From positions 202,486,244 to 202,550,243 of the forward strand of contig CP136061.1 in NCBI GenBank assembly GCA_032622095.1: a DNA stretch of 64,000 nt, read 5' to 3'. Below the pieces are notes generated by a model that worked only from the letters and a program-made list of their open reading frames with translations, was not told the origin of the DNA and searched no databases. This DNA comes from Siphonodentalium dalli. Taxonomy: Eukaryota > Mollusca > Scaphopoda > Gadilida > Siphonodentaliidae. A program made the position numbers and the translations under genes. Below are positions 49,421 to 60,600 of this stretch, one piece after another. How positions within the stretch are numbered: position 1 is the stretch's first letter; every line of letters begins with the position of its first letter.

Positions 49421-49429
49421 CTGTAATAA

Positions 49430-50050
49430 CTTGAATGCGGTTCGGTCCCAACTCCGGTTCCCGTTATTACGCCCTATACTATGGGTGTTTGTGGCTACGC
49501 TGATCTGGCCGTGCCCATGGGGCGATGGGGATATCTCGCAGGACAACACATTTCGGGTTTTCGCGGATGTCTCATTGTTGCAGTATGTAACGTTTATGAC
49601 CGCGTTAATTGCTTTAGATGTTTGGGTATGAACAATGGCTTATGGCGGGGCCACTCTTGAAGATTTTATTGCGGGAACACAATGCATAATGTAACAGCGA
49701 ACTTTGCTGATGACGTTTGTCTCAGTTGGAATGTAGAATAAAGGTCGTACTGCGAAGTATCGGGCTTGTATTTAATCCGATTAGTATATTTTTGGTCCGG
49801 ATTTAGAGGCTTTCTGGTGTGGTGAATCAGAAACCTGCAATAATTAGCCGTAGTTGTTGTAATAATTTGAAGGATTGGTTGTTTTAACGGAATTCTATAA
49901 GGTGATGCATTCATGAAACCAATATATTTTATATTATAATTTATATATATGCCTAATAATATGATCCTGCATGAGGGCGTTAACATTTCTGACTATGGTT
50001 TTCTTGTATATATATTTGTGCTGAATTGGTCATTGGCGCATTGTATATAT
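49430..50050. other. Upstream of exon 1, no promoter recognised
   Basis: Would hold the 5' UTR or promoter if exon 1 is first. No TATA-initiator pair or CpG-rich patch was convincing. The GC content near 49430-49560 is higher than in the surrounding sequence. Confidence 0.3.
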
Positions 50051-50063
50051 CGTGCAAAAAGCT

Positions 50064-50560
50064 AAACACCCAGAATATATATCAAATGTGCAAAATGACA
50101 CCCAGGATATATATCAAATGTGCAAAATGACACCCAGGATATATATCAAATGTGCAAAATGACACCCAGGATATATATAAAATGTGCAAAATGACACCCA
50201 GGATATATATAAAATGTGCAAAATGACACCCAGGATATATTTAAAATGTGCAAAAAGACACCCAGGATATATATATAAAATGTGCAAAATGACACCCAGG
50301 ATATATATAAAATGTGCAAAATGACACCCAGGATATATATAAAATGTGCAAAATGACACCCAGGATATATATAAAATGTGCAAAATGACACCCAGGATAT
50401 ATATAAAATGTGCAAAATGACACCCAGGATATATATCAAATGTGCAAAATGACATCCAGGATATATATAAAATGTGCAAAATGGCACCCAGGATATATAT
50501 AAAATGTGCAAAATGGCACCCAGGATATATATAAAATGTGCAAAATGACACCCAGGATAT
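50064..50560. repeat. 31-bp minisatellite, left block (about 16 units)
   Basis: Unit aaatgtgcaaaatgacaccc plus aggatatatat and a/c. Variants differ at gacaccc/ggcaccc and at atataaaat/atatcaaat. Since 31 is not a multiple of 3, all three frames are read in turn and stay open, giving spurious long frames on the minus strand. Confidence 0.93.
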
Positions 50561-51440
50561 ATGCCACGCTCATCGGCGATATATGCCACGCTCATCGATG
50601 CCACGCTCATCGGCGACAGTGTAATTGAATTTTCTGATGTTATTAAAAACCTCGGTGTGACCATCGACAAAAACTTCTCAATGTCATCTCACATCAGCAA
50701 CCTATGCAGGTCCTTATATATGGAGCTCCGGCGCATTTCGCATGTACGTCCATATATCTCCGAACAATCCACACAAATATTGATGTCCTCATTTGTGTTA
50801 TCCAAAATCGATTACTGTAATTCTATTTTAGCAGGACTCCCAGATTATCAACTTCACAAACTTCAAAAAATTGTTAATATTGCTGCAAAAATTGTGTGCC
50901 GTGCAGGCAAATTTGATCATGTTACCCCACTGTTGTATAAATTACATTGGCTTCCCATATTTGAACGAATTGTGTACAAACATGCTACTTTGTGTTATAG
51001 AAAGTCGGATATTGATAATGCTTTGCCACCATATATTGATACATTGTTGGTCAAATATGTACCTGCTCGACCACTTCGATCACAGGATGCGAATGCGATG
51101 GTTGTACCTAAACGAGATCTGATGTACTTTGGTCGCCGTTCTTTCGAGGTCTACGGGCCGACCATTTGGAACAACCTTCCCAAAGAGGTGAAACAGTCTG
51201 ACTGTTTGGAAACATTCAAATCGGCCCTAAAAACTCACCTATTCATCTCCCATTTCGGACAAATAACATCAGAAAACGTTGAGGAGACTTAATTATTGAA
51301 ATACATGCATATTATTTATTGCGTATATGTTATAGTGTGAATGTGTGTGACTGCGTTTGTGTGAATTGTTCAGCGCCATGAGCCATACGGGATATGGCGC
51401 TATACAAATACTCTATATTATTATTATTATTATATCAAAT
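50561..51440 (+). mobile_element. 5'-truncated LINE (CR1/L2-like) inside the minisatellite
   Basis: An open frame of about 227 residues from GDSVIEFSDVIKNLGVTID covers the C-terminal reverse-transcriptase region (LSKIDYCNSILAGLPDYQLH, HWLPIFERI, FGRRSFEVYGPTIWNNLP). A 3' UTR ending ggcgctatacaaatactcta and an ATT tail follow, as in CR1/L2-type LINEs. The frame has no stops, so insertion is fairly recent. The 5' junction has three partial copies of atgccacgctcatcg. Confidence 0.88.
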
Positions 51441-52317
51441 GTGCAAAATGACACCCAGGATATATATAAAATGTGCAAAATGACACCCAGGATATATATA
51501 AAATGTGCAAAATGACACCCAGGATATATATAAAAATGTGCAAAATGACACCCAGGATATATATCAAATGTGCAAAATGGCACCCAGGATATATATAAAA
51601 TGTGCAAAATGGCACCCAGGATATATATCAAATGTGCAAATGGCACCCAGGATATATATCAAATGTGCAAAATGGCACCCAGGATATATATCAAATGTGC
51701 AAAATGACACCCAGGATATATATCAAATGTGCAAAATGACACCCATGATATATATAAAATGTGCAAAATGACACCCAGGATATATATCAAATGTGCAAAA
51801 TGACACCCAGGATATATATCAAATGTGCAAAATGACACCCAGGATATATATCAAATGTGCAAAATGACACCCAGGATATATATAAAATGTGCAAAATGGC
51901 ACCCAGGATATATATAAAATGTGCAAAATGGCACCCAGGATATATACCAAATGTGCAAAATGACACCCAGGATATATATCAAATGTGCAAAATGACACCC
52001 AAGATATATATAAAATGTGCAAAATGACACCCAGGATATATATAAAATGTGCAAAATGACACCCAGGATATATATCAAATGTGCAAAATGACACCCAGGA
52101 TATATATCAAATGTGCAAAATGGCACCCAGGATATATATAAAATGTGCAAAATGGCACCCAGGATATATATCAAATGTGCAAATGGCACCCAGGATATAT
52201 ATCAAATGTGCAAAATGACACCCAGGATATATATCAAATGTGCAAAATGACACCCAGGATATATATCAAATGTGCAAAATGGCACCCAGGATATATATCA
52301 AATGTGCAAAATGGCAC
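51431..52317. repeat. 31-bp minisatellite, right block (about 28 units)
   Basis: Same unit as the left block, resuming right after the LINE tail. Patches of units with ggcaccc and with gacaccc alternate (for example ggcaccc at 51575-51685 and 52110-52190), indicating segmental duplications inside the array. Confidence 0.93.
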
Positions 52318-52454
52318 CAGAACACTGCCCTGGATATCAGAGTATCGTTCGTCTGCGACAGTTTTAAAGTCAACGCGGGTGGGATACCCGTTCAAATTCC
52401 CTTGAAATTTCACTCGAAAACCACAAACAAATCATTATTGAATTTTTGAATGAG

Positions 52455-52550
52455 ACTTTGAGATGCTGGGTGACTTTTGTTTTACACATTTTGTGAGATG
52501 CCGGGTGTCTCTTTGCACGTTTAGGAGATTATGGGTGTCTAGTTTACACG
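52455..52550. repeat. Degenerate inverted relatives of the 31-bp unit
   Basis: gagatgctgggtgacttttg, gagatgccgggtgtctcttt and gagattatgggtgtctagtt, with acacattt/gcacgttt between them, resemble the complement of the minisatellite (ctgggtgtcattttgcacat). Probably diverged units in the opposite orientation. Confidence 0.45.
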
Positions 52551-53701
52551 AAACCATGCGACAATGACATATTCGGCTGCATGTATATATATATAGTTAT
52601 ACGTATACGCCATATCTCGGTATGCTCTTTTCTACGGTGCCGAATATCACAACAAAATAGAGGATATCTCAAAGTGTCCTATTATTTCTTCACGTCGCCA
52701 AGTAGACCAGATATCAATAATAGTGTTATCGATAGAAATAGACCTTAAGTCACGTGTTGTTATAAGAAATTTGTTACGTGTATCACAAAACCGCAACCGT
52801 CCACGTTTGTCCAGTATATAAATTTTGATATAATTTACATTTATCGGCGTCACCGCAAGAGTTTTCGCTTCTTTTATTGTTCGGTCGCGTTAACCATGCT
52901 TAATCAATTCAAATTAAAACAGATATATGTATAACTGAGCATTTATTTGTGCCTCGAGATCCGATATCACTACACCGTTGTCGACATTCTGTACCTGATT
53001 TTGTAACTGTTGACTGAAATAAATGCTAATTTCTTATTCAATGCACTGTGTAGGAACTGTTACATCGGAAATCGTTCTATCGCCGGGTTGTGATGGTTCT
53101 TGCCTGATTTGTGACGGTTCTTGCTGATCGAAATTATACATTTTCGCGACTTTTTGACAGTTAAAACGCAATTTTGAAGCATCTAGGTGATAATTCGATT
53201 AGTAATTTTCGATCCCATAACAATCTGTGGCACCAATGAGTGTGTTAATAACGAAAAATTCATTGTGCGAGTCATAACAACGACAAGAACCGCGAATTTT
53301 GATTATTGTTTGGGTTCTCTCCTGATTGAGTCGATTCTATCCCCATTAATCGTTCTATGCGGGTAAAACTATTGCTAATATTTGCCATGGTACATGGTTC
53401 AAACTGCCAATTTTGTGAAAGTATACAAAGATAAACACAACAAACTATGCATTAAGTTGAAATTTGCACCACTTGTCATTAATTTCGACGAATTACACTG
53501 CCTTTCTATGCTTATCCAATAAGCTGTGTTACGCCTATCAAACTTCACAAAGTCGCCAGCTAGTTTGAAAAATAACGCGTTTTGCAGGCCCGACATTTCC
53601 ATGAGTCAACAGCCGGTTAACAATAGTGAAATTTCATTGCTCTGGACTTCGTAAAGCGTGAGCGTAGACGGGATATATAGAGTTATCTGTTTTGTATTTT
53701 A

Positions 53702-54393
53702 TCTCATATATATTTTGAAGACCTCTGTCTGTATGTATGTTTGTTTGTTTGTCTGTCTGTCTGTCTGTCATTTATACAAATCTACGATTCTCGACCGATC
53801 GGGACGAAACTTGGTACGTGTGTGTAGTTTGACCGGGCGGTGAACGTTGTCGTATTGGCGAGCCCGTGCGGCGCCCGCTTCGCGCATGCGCAGACGAGAT
53901 CTCGGAAACGGGTGGAGCTATCGACTTGAAATTTGGTATGTGAATGTATCTTGCCCCGGATACGAATTTTATCGGGTCGCCGGGCCCGTGCGACACCAGC
54001 TTCGCGCATGCGCAGACGAGATCTCGTAAACGGGTGGAGCTATCGACTTGAAATTTGGTATGTGAATGTATCTTGACCAGGATACGAATTTTATCGGGTC
54101 GCCGCGCCCGTGCGACGCCAGCTTCGCGCATGCGCAGACGAGATCTCGGAAACGGGTGGAGCTATCGACTTGAAATTTGCTATGTGAATGTATCTTGCCC
54201 CGGATACGAATTTTATCGGGTCGCCGAGTCCGTGCGACGCCAGCTTCGCGCATGCGCAGACGAGATCTCGGAAACGGGTAGAGCTATCGACTTGAAATTT
54301 GGCATGCGCAGACGAGATCTCGGAAACGGGTGGAGCTATCGACTTGAAATTTGGTTTTTGAATAGCCCGGACAACGTCGGGCTCATCGGCTAG
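53702..54393 (+). mobile_element. Non-autonomous Helitron-like element 1
   Basis: Starts A|TCTCATATATATTTTGAAG and ends with the hairpin agcccggacaacgtcgggct, a short spacer and CTAG before T, the Helitron 3' signature. The interior has a gtctgtctgtctgtc run and four tandem units of about 121 bases (marked by gcgcatgcgcagacgagatc at about 53883, 54005, 54126 and 54248) plus a partial one. No Rep/helicase frame. Confidence 0.75.
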
Positions 54394-54924
54394 TCTATTA
54401 TATATTTTGGAACTTCTGTCTGTATGTATGTCTTTGTGTTATAGACTCAAATTTGGTGTGTAGGCCTACTTTTATCCGGGGAACAATATGGGCGGGTCCA
54501 ATTTCACGTGCGTCCGTGTCCTTGACCTGGACTTCGCTCAAATACGCTCATATAGGCATGTTTCTGGACCTCGACCGATCCCACTCAAATTTGGTAGCTG
54601 ATTCTACTTTGATCACGGGAACAATATGGGCGGGTCCAATTTCAATTGCGACCGTGTCCTTGACCTTGACCTCGCTCATATACGCTCATATAGGCATCTT
54701 TCTGGACCTCGACCAATCCGACTCAAATTTGGTATAATGTAGGCCTACTTTGATCCCGGGAACAATATGGGTGGGTCCAATTTCACGTGCGACCATGACC
54801 TTGACCATATTCGCTCATATAGGCATGTTTCCGGGCCGATCGAACAATAGTTTGCCCAGGCGGAGACGGATCACAAACAAATCCCTAAATAGCCCGGACG
54901 AAGAGGGCCGGGCACATCGGCTAG
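54394..54924 (+). mobile_element. Non-autonomous Helitron-like element 2
   Basis: Starts TCTATTATATATTTTGGAAC directly at the end of element 1 and ends with gcccggacgaagagggccgggc-type hairpin, acatcgg and CTAG|T. The interior has three units of about 135 bases (gggaacaatatgggcgggtc). Termini match element 1; interior repeats differ. Confidence 0.75.
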
Positions 54925-55164
54925 TGTTGTCTATTTTAGTAGACGTATTTTACTCAACAAAAAGCCAAAAATAAGACGTTAAAAGTTAGTTGACACCCAT
55001 ACAATGCTCTGATTACGCAGTTTATGAAGTTTATGTCGGGCATCCGCTTGCTGGATGCTGATTATCTAGAATATGCAGCTATTAAAGCATATACAAGCAC
55101 GGCAATCTTCCATTCAATCATATTTTAGATTGACTAGGGATCTCTGATTTTTTAATAGAAGATA

Positions 55165-55455
55165 TAAAAAATCAAAGAATCGTACAGTTACAAATATTAT
55201 TATAGGGATGTTAAGCCGTTGGTTACTAAATGCGCTGTAATGAGAATTGACTTGAATCCTATTGATTGATTTGTAGGAATTCTTAGCTATTAAGTTCAAT
55301 AAGCAGTAACATATACAAAAGAGAAAAGAATCATGCAGTTACAAATATTAGTATATGGATGTTAATTCTTTGATGACTAAATGTGCTATAAAGAGCAGCT
55401 ACTTGAATCCTATTGATTCATTTGTAGGAATGCTCAGCTATTAAATTCAACATGC
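55165..55455. repeat. Two tandem copies of an about 147-base repeat
   Basis: Both copies contain cagttacaaatatta, ggatgttaa, cttgaatcctattgatt, tttgtaggaat and ctcagctattaa/cttagctattaa in order. No coding potential. Confidence 0.65.
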
Positions 55456-55499
55456 AGTAACAGATTGTTTGAATTGTTAGCTAAACATTCATACAAATG

Positions 55500-56880
55500 A
55501 ATCATTAAAAATTAGTGTTATGGGTGTCTGAACCTGGCTATTACAAGGCACATTATTTATTCCTCGCTACTAACGTGTCAAGTGAGCAGGGACGTTGGCT
55601 GGAATGTATCCAATGTTGGGGCGTCCACCTTGGAATTTCCAATCGCACCATCCCCTTGAAACAGACAAACTCATGCACAAGGCCTGGGCTTTGGTTTTCC
55701 CCAACTGCATGCATGACACATTATAGCTCTAGATTGTATACCATTCTGAAGTGAATTGATCAGTAGCATTTGATTGGCCACCATGCAAACCGGGGGAGAA
55801 ACTCAGTATACATGGGCCCAGTGAGAAAATGTGGATATCTGAACCTGAAAATTGCAAAAAACATATAGACTGGCTTCAAGATTCCCAAGTGTTGGAAGTT
55901 TCCAACCTGGCGCCCCACCCCCACAAGATTGGAAATGTTCCCAACAGATGGAGAGAGAGATGATTTATTTTGCAAAAGAGCATACATTATTTAATACAAA
56001 GCATACTAATTAAATGGAATTTGATTATTTGTCCATTAAACCAGTTTCTTGCCAATTGGGGGGGGGGGGGGGTAAATGTGATATAGAAACTAGATCACAC
56101 CTGCTCCCTACTAGTACTTCATGTCCACCCATCATGAGTTTTGGATCAACTCTAAAGAAGAGGTGTCCATTTGTATATGTCAAATATGGTTGATTACATG
56201 TTTAAAGTATAGGAAAGTATGCAAATGTTAGTCTAAAAACGACAAAATCCCCACTATTAAATTGTTGTCAAATCAAATTAAGAGAACAATTTCAACATAT
56301 TGTTGGTGTTAAATTTCAAACCAATCTATTGTAAGATAATAAATTTGTAACTGTTGAACATTTTGACCAAAGTTGGGGATAGACACAAATTAAGCACCCC
56401 CTCCCCAAGCCCCCACCACCCCAATCACGTCATAACCTATCAGTCATTCAGTTGAACGTGATTTCATAAGTTATATTCATGTCTGGGCGACAAACATGTG
56501 TAAATGTCCCCCAGGCGGACTTCAGAGGAGGAAATATGATGGCGCTGGCATTGAAATATTGTCACACCTGGATCTTTCAATAATGCCCAGATTAAGTAAA
56601 TGAATATAACATATCATATTCTCCTGAGGGTAGATTTATATTACCATTGGTCATTTATATAGGCGGGCATGATTATGATACTATACTCATCGGGACTTTC
56701 AATATTTTATTTCTGCCTATATTAATGTCACTTAATCTCCCGTATTAGGTATTTATTGTGTTATTTCTTAATATACCTGTTCTATTATGCAAATTACATA
56801 AGCTACAGTCATTACCTGGTCATATACACAAGACGATTTTCGGACCCACGTGCAGAAATCGTTCGAATAAATCTCATGGA
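55500..56880. other. Unrecognised interior of the 53-57 kb element
   Basis: Contains a loosely repeated segment (gtgtctgaacctg..ggaatttccaatc at 55523 and ggatatctgaacctg..ggaagtttccaacc at 55830) and a G tract of 14 at about 56049-56062. No convincing frame. Confidence 0.4.
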
Positions 56881-57376
56881 CAGAACCGTCACAGTCATGA
56901 TCGGTTTGAAATAGAACCGTAACACGCACCCGTGTTGATTACGAGGTCACAGCTCCCAATTATCAACCCCTATCGGGATACTTTCTCAGCTATTTTACAA
57001 AAGAATAACACGGGTACACTTTATAGTCAGTGTTTGTCTTCAGAATGCGTTTCATATTTTATACGCCACGAAAAACAAAGAAATTGCGTCCACGTGGCTT
57101 TATATTCAGTGGTAACATGTTGATATTTATGCGTTAACTCGCTAATACCGAGTTAATTGTGGTCTAGAGTTCAGGTTTCCATAACACGGCACTTCTGCAG
57201 CCTCTGTTCATTCAGGAAAGTTTAATATATTCAAGATATCTATAATTATGCGTGATTTTGTCACAAAAATGATTATTTTCAATCACCAGGAACCGTAACA
57301 AATCAGGCAAGAACCGTCACACTACCGGCGATAGAACGATTTCCGATGTAACAGTTCACACACAGTGCACTGAAGA

Positions 57377-57535
57377 CGAAAAGTTAGTCAATATGACTAA
57401 CTAGGTTAATCAACTTTTCGTCCACGGGGTGACTAACTTAGATTAGTCATAATGACTAAGGCAGAACATTAGACACACTGACCAGGTTGATGTTAGTAAC
57501 AACGACTAATGAATGGTCACAATGACTAACTTTTC
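57377..57535. repeat. Cluster of TTAGTCA/TGACTAA half-sites
   Basis: About ten gttagtca or tgactaac motifs in both orientations, several as close palindromes (gttagtcaatatgactaac; ttagtcataatgactaa), bounded by gaaaagttagtc and gactaacttttc. It lies between the right inverted repeat and the large satellite. Confidence 0.7.
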
Positions 57536-57614
57536 TGAGTTACTGAGAATGTGAACATGTAATTTGGTGGAACTTGTGTGCAAATAATTTCAATACTCAA
57601 CCAGATAATACCAG

Positions 57615-60600
57615 CATAATAGCAATTCAAAAGGACCCACCAGGCGCCAGCATCATATCAATTCAAAAGGACTCACAAGGCGCCAGCATCATAGCAATTC
57701 AGTAGGACCCACCAGGTACCAGCATCATAGCAATTTAGTATGTCCCACCAGGCACCAGGATCAAAGCAATTCAGTAGGACCCACCAGGTACAAGCATCAT
57801 AGCAATTCAGTAGGACCCACCAGCATCATAGCAAATCAGCAGGACCCACCAGGCACCAGCATCATAGCAATTCAGCAGGTCCTATCAGGTACCAGCATCA
57901 TAACAATTCAGTAGGACCCACCAGGTACCAGCATCATAGTAATTCAGTAGGACCCACCAGCATCATAACAATTCAGTAGGACCCACCAGGTACCAGCATC
58001 ATAGTAATTCAGTAGGACCCACCAGCATCATAACAATTCAGTAGGACCCACCAGGTACCAGCATCATAGCAATTCAGCAGGTCCCATCAGGCACCAGCGT
58101 CATAGCAATTCAGTAGGACCCACGAGGTGCCAGCATCATAGCAATTCAGTAGGACCCACCAGGCATCATAGCAAATCAGCAGGACCCACCAGGCACCAGC
58201 ATCATAGCACTTCAGCAGGTCCTATCAGGTACCAGCATCATAGTAATTCAGTAGGACCCACCAGGCATCAGCATCATAGCAATTCAGTAGGACCCACCAG
58301 CATCATAGCAAATCAGCAGGACCCACCAGGCACCAGCATCATAGCACTTCAGCAGGTCCTATCAGGTACCAGCATCATAACAATTCAGTAGGACCCACCA
58401 GGTACCAGCATCATAGTAATTCAGTAGGACCCACCAGCATCATAACAATTCAGTAGGACCCATCAGGTACCAGCATCATAGTAATTCAGTAGGACCCACC
58501 AGGTACCAGCATCATAGTATTTCAGTAGGACCCACCAGCATCATAACAATTCAGTAGGACCCACCAGGTACCAGCATCATAGTAATTCAGTAGGACCCAC
58601 CAGGTACCAGCATCATAGTAATTCAGTAGGACCCACCAGCATCATAACAATTCAGTACGACCCACCAGGTACCAGCATCATAGTAATTCAGTAGGACCCA
58701 CCGGCATCATAACAATTTAGTATGTCCCACCAGGTACCAGCATCATAACAATTCAGTAGGACCCACCAGGTACCAGCATCATGGTAATTCAGTAGTACCC
58801 ACCAGGTACCAGCATCATAACAATTTAGTATGTCCCACCAGGTACCAGCATCATAACAATTCAGTAGGACCCACCAGGTACCAGCATCATAGTAATTCAG
58901 TAGGACCCACCAGCATCATAACAATTCAGTAGGACCCACCAGCATCATAGAAACTCAGTAGGACCCACCAGTATCATAGCAATTCAGTAGGACCCACCAG
59001 TATCATAGCAACTCAGTAGGACCCACCAGCATCATAGCAACTCAGTAGGACCCACCATCATCATAGCAACTCAGTAGAACCCACCAGGCACCAGCATCAT
59101 AGTAATTCAGTAGGACCCATCAGGTACCAGCATCATAGTATTTCAGTAGGACCCACCAGCATCATAGCAACTCAGTAGGACCCACCAGCATCATAGCAAC
59201 TCAGTAGGACCCACCAGCATCATAGCAATTCAGTAGAACCCACCAGGTACCAGCATCATAGTAATTCAGTAGGACCCATCAGGTACCAGCATCATAGTAT
59301 TTCAGTAGGACCCACCAGCATCATAACAATTCAGTAGGACCCACCAGGTACCAGCATCATAGTAATTCAGTAGGACCCACCAGGTACCAGCATCATAGTA
59401 ATTCAGTAGGACCCACCAGGTACCAGCATCATAGTATTTCAATAGGACCCACCAGCATCATAACAATTCAGTAGGACCCACCAGGTACCAGCATCATAGT
59501 AATTCAGTAGGACCCACCAGGTACCAGCATCATAGTAATTCAGTAGGACCCACCAGCATCATAACAATTCAGTACGACCCACCAGGTACCAGCATCATAG
59601 TAATTCAGTAGGACCCACCAGCATCATAACAATTTAGTATGTCCCACCAGGTACCAGCATCATAACAATTCAGTAGGACCCACCAGGTACCAGCATCATA
59701 GTAATTCAGTAGTACCCACCAGGTACCAGCATCATAACAATTTAGTATGTCCCACCAGGTACCAGCATCATAACAATTCAGTAGGACCCACCAGGTACCA
59801 GCATCATAGTAATTCAGTAGGACCCACCAGCATCATAACAATTCAGTAGGACCCACCAGCATCATAGCAACTCAGTAGGACCCACCAGTATCATAGCAAT
59901 TCAGTAGGACCCACCAGCATCATAGCAACTCAGTAGGACACACCAGCATCATAGCAACTCAGTAGGACCCACCAGCATCATAGCAACTCAGTAGGACCCA
60001 CCAGCATCATAGCAACTAGTAGGACCCACCAGGCATGAGGATCAAAGCAATTCAGTAGAACTCACCAGGCATGAGGATCAAAGCAATTCAGTAGGACCCA
60101 CCAGGCATCAGCATCATAGCAATTCAGTAGGACCCACCAGCATCATAGAAAATCAGCAGGACCCACCAGGCACCAGCATCATAGCACTTCAGCAGGTCCC
60201 AGTAGTCACCAGCATCATAGCAATTCAGTAGAACCCACCAGGTAGCAGCATCATAGCAATTCAGTAGGACCAACCAGGTACCAGCGTCATAGCAATGCAG
60301 TAGGACCCATCAGACACCAGAATCATAGCAATTCAGTAGGACCAACAAGGCACCAGCATCATAGCAATTCAGTAGGTCCCACCAGATACCAGCATCAAAG
60401 CAATTCAGTAGGACCCACCAGGCACCAGCACCATAGCAATTCAGCAGGTCCCATCAGGCACCAGCATCATAGTAATTCAGTAGGACCCACGAGCATCATA
60501 ACAATTCAGTAGGACCAACCAGGTACCAGCTTCATAGCAATTCAGAAGGTCCCATCAGGCACCAGCGTCATAGCAATTCAGTAGGACCCACGAGGTGCCA

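Larger units (their letters stand above)
53042..57369. mobile_element. 4.3-kb region bounded by about 87-base inverted repeats
   Basis: 53042-53127 (TGCACTGTGTAGGAACTG, ttacatcggaaatcgttcta, tgcctgatttgtgacggttc) is the inverse of 57284-57369. The motif gaaccgtcaca recurs near both ends (53091, 53109, 53284, 56884, 56914, 57291, 57311). No transposase is visible; two Helitron-like elements are nested. No target duplication could be fixed. Confidence 0.65.

Noticed and set aside
48721-49107. 128-codon plus-strand frame before exon 1
   Set aside because: Low-complexity hydrophobic composition, part lies in a short inverted repeat, and no motif is recognisable.
50114-50670. Long minus-strand open frames (up to 174 codons) with FCTFYIYPGCHFAH-type repeats
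   Set aside because: They are the 31-bp minisatellite read through all three frames; there is no gene structure.
53847-54393. Arg-rich frames in the 121-base repeat
   Set aside because: They come from GC-rich tandem repeats within the Helitron-like element.
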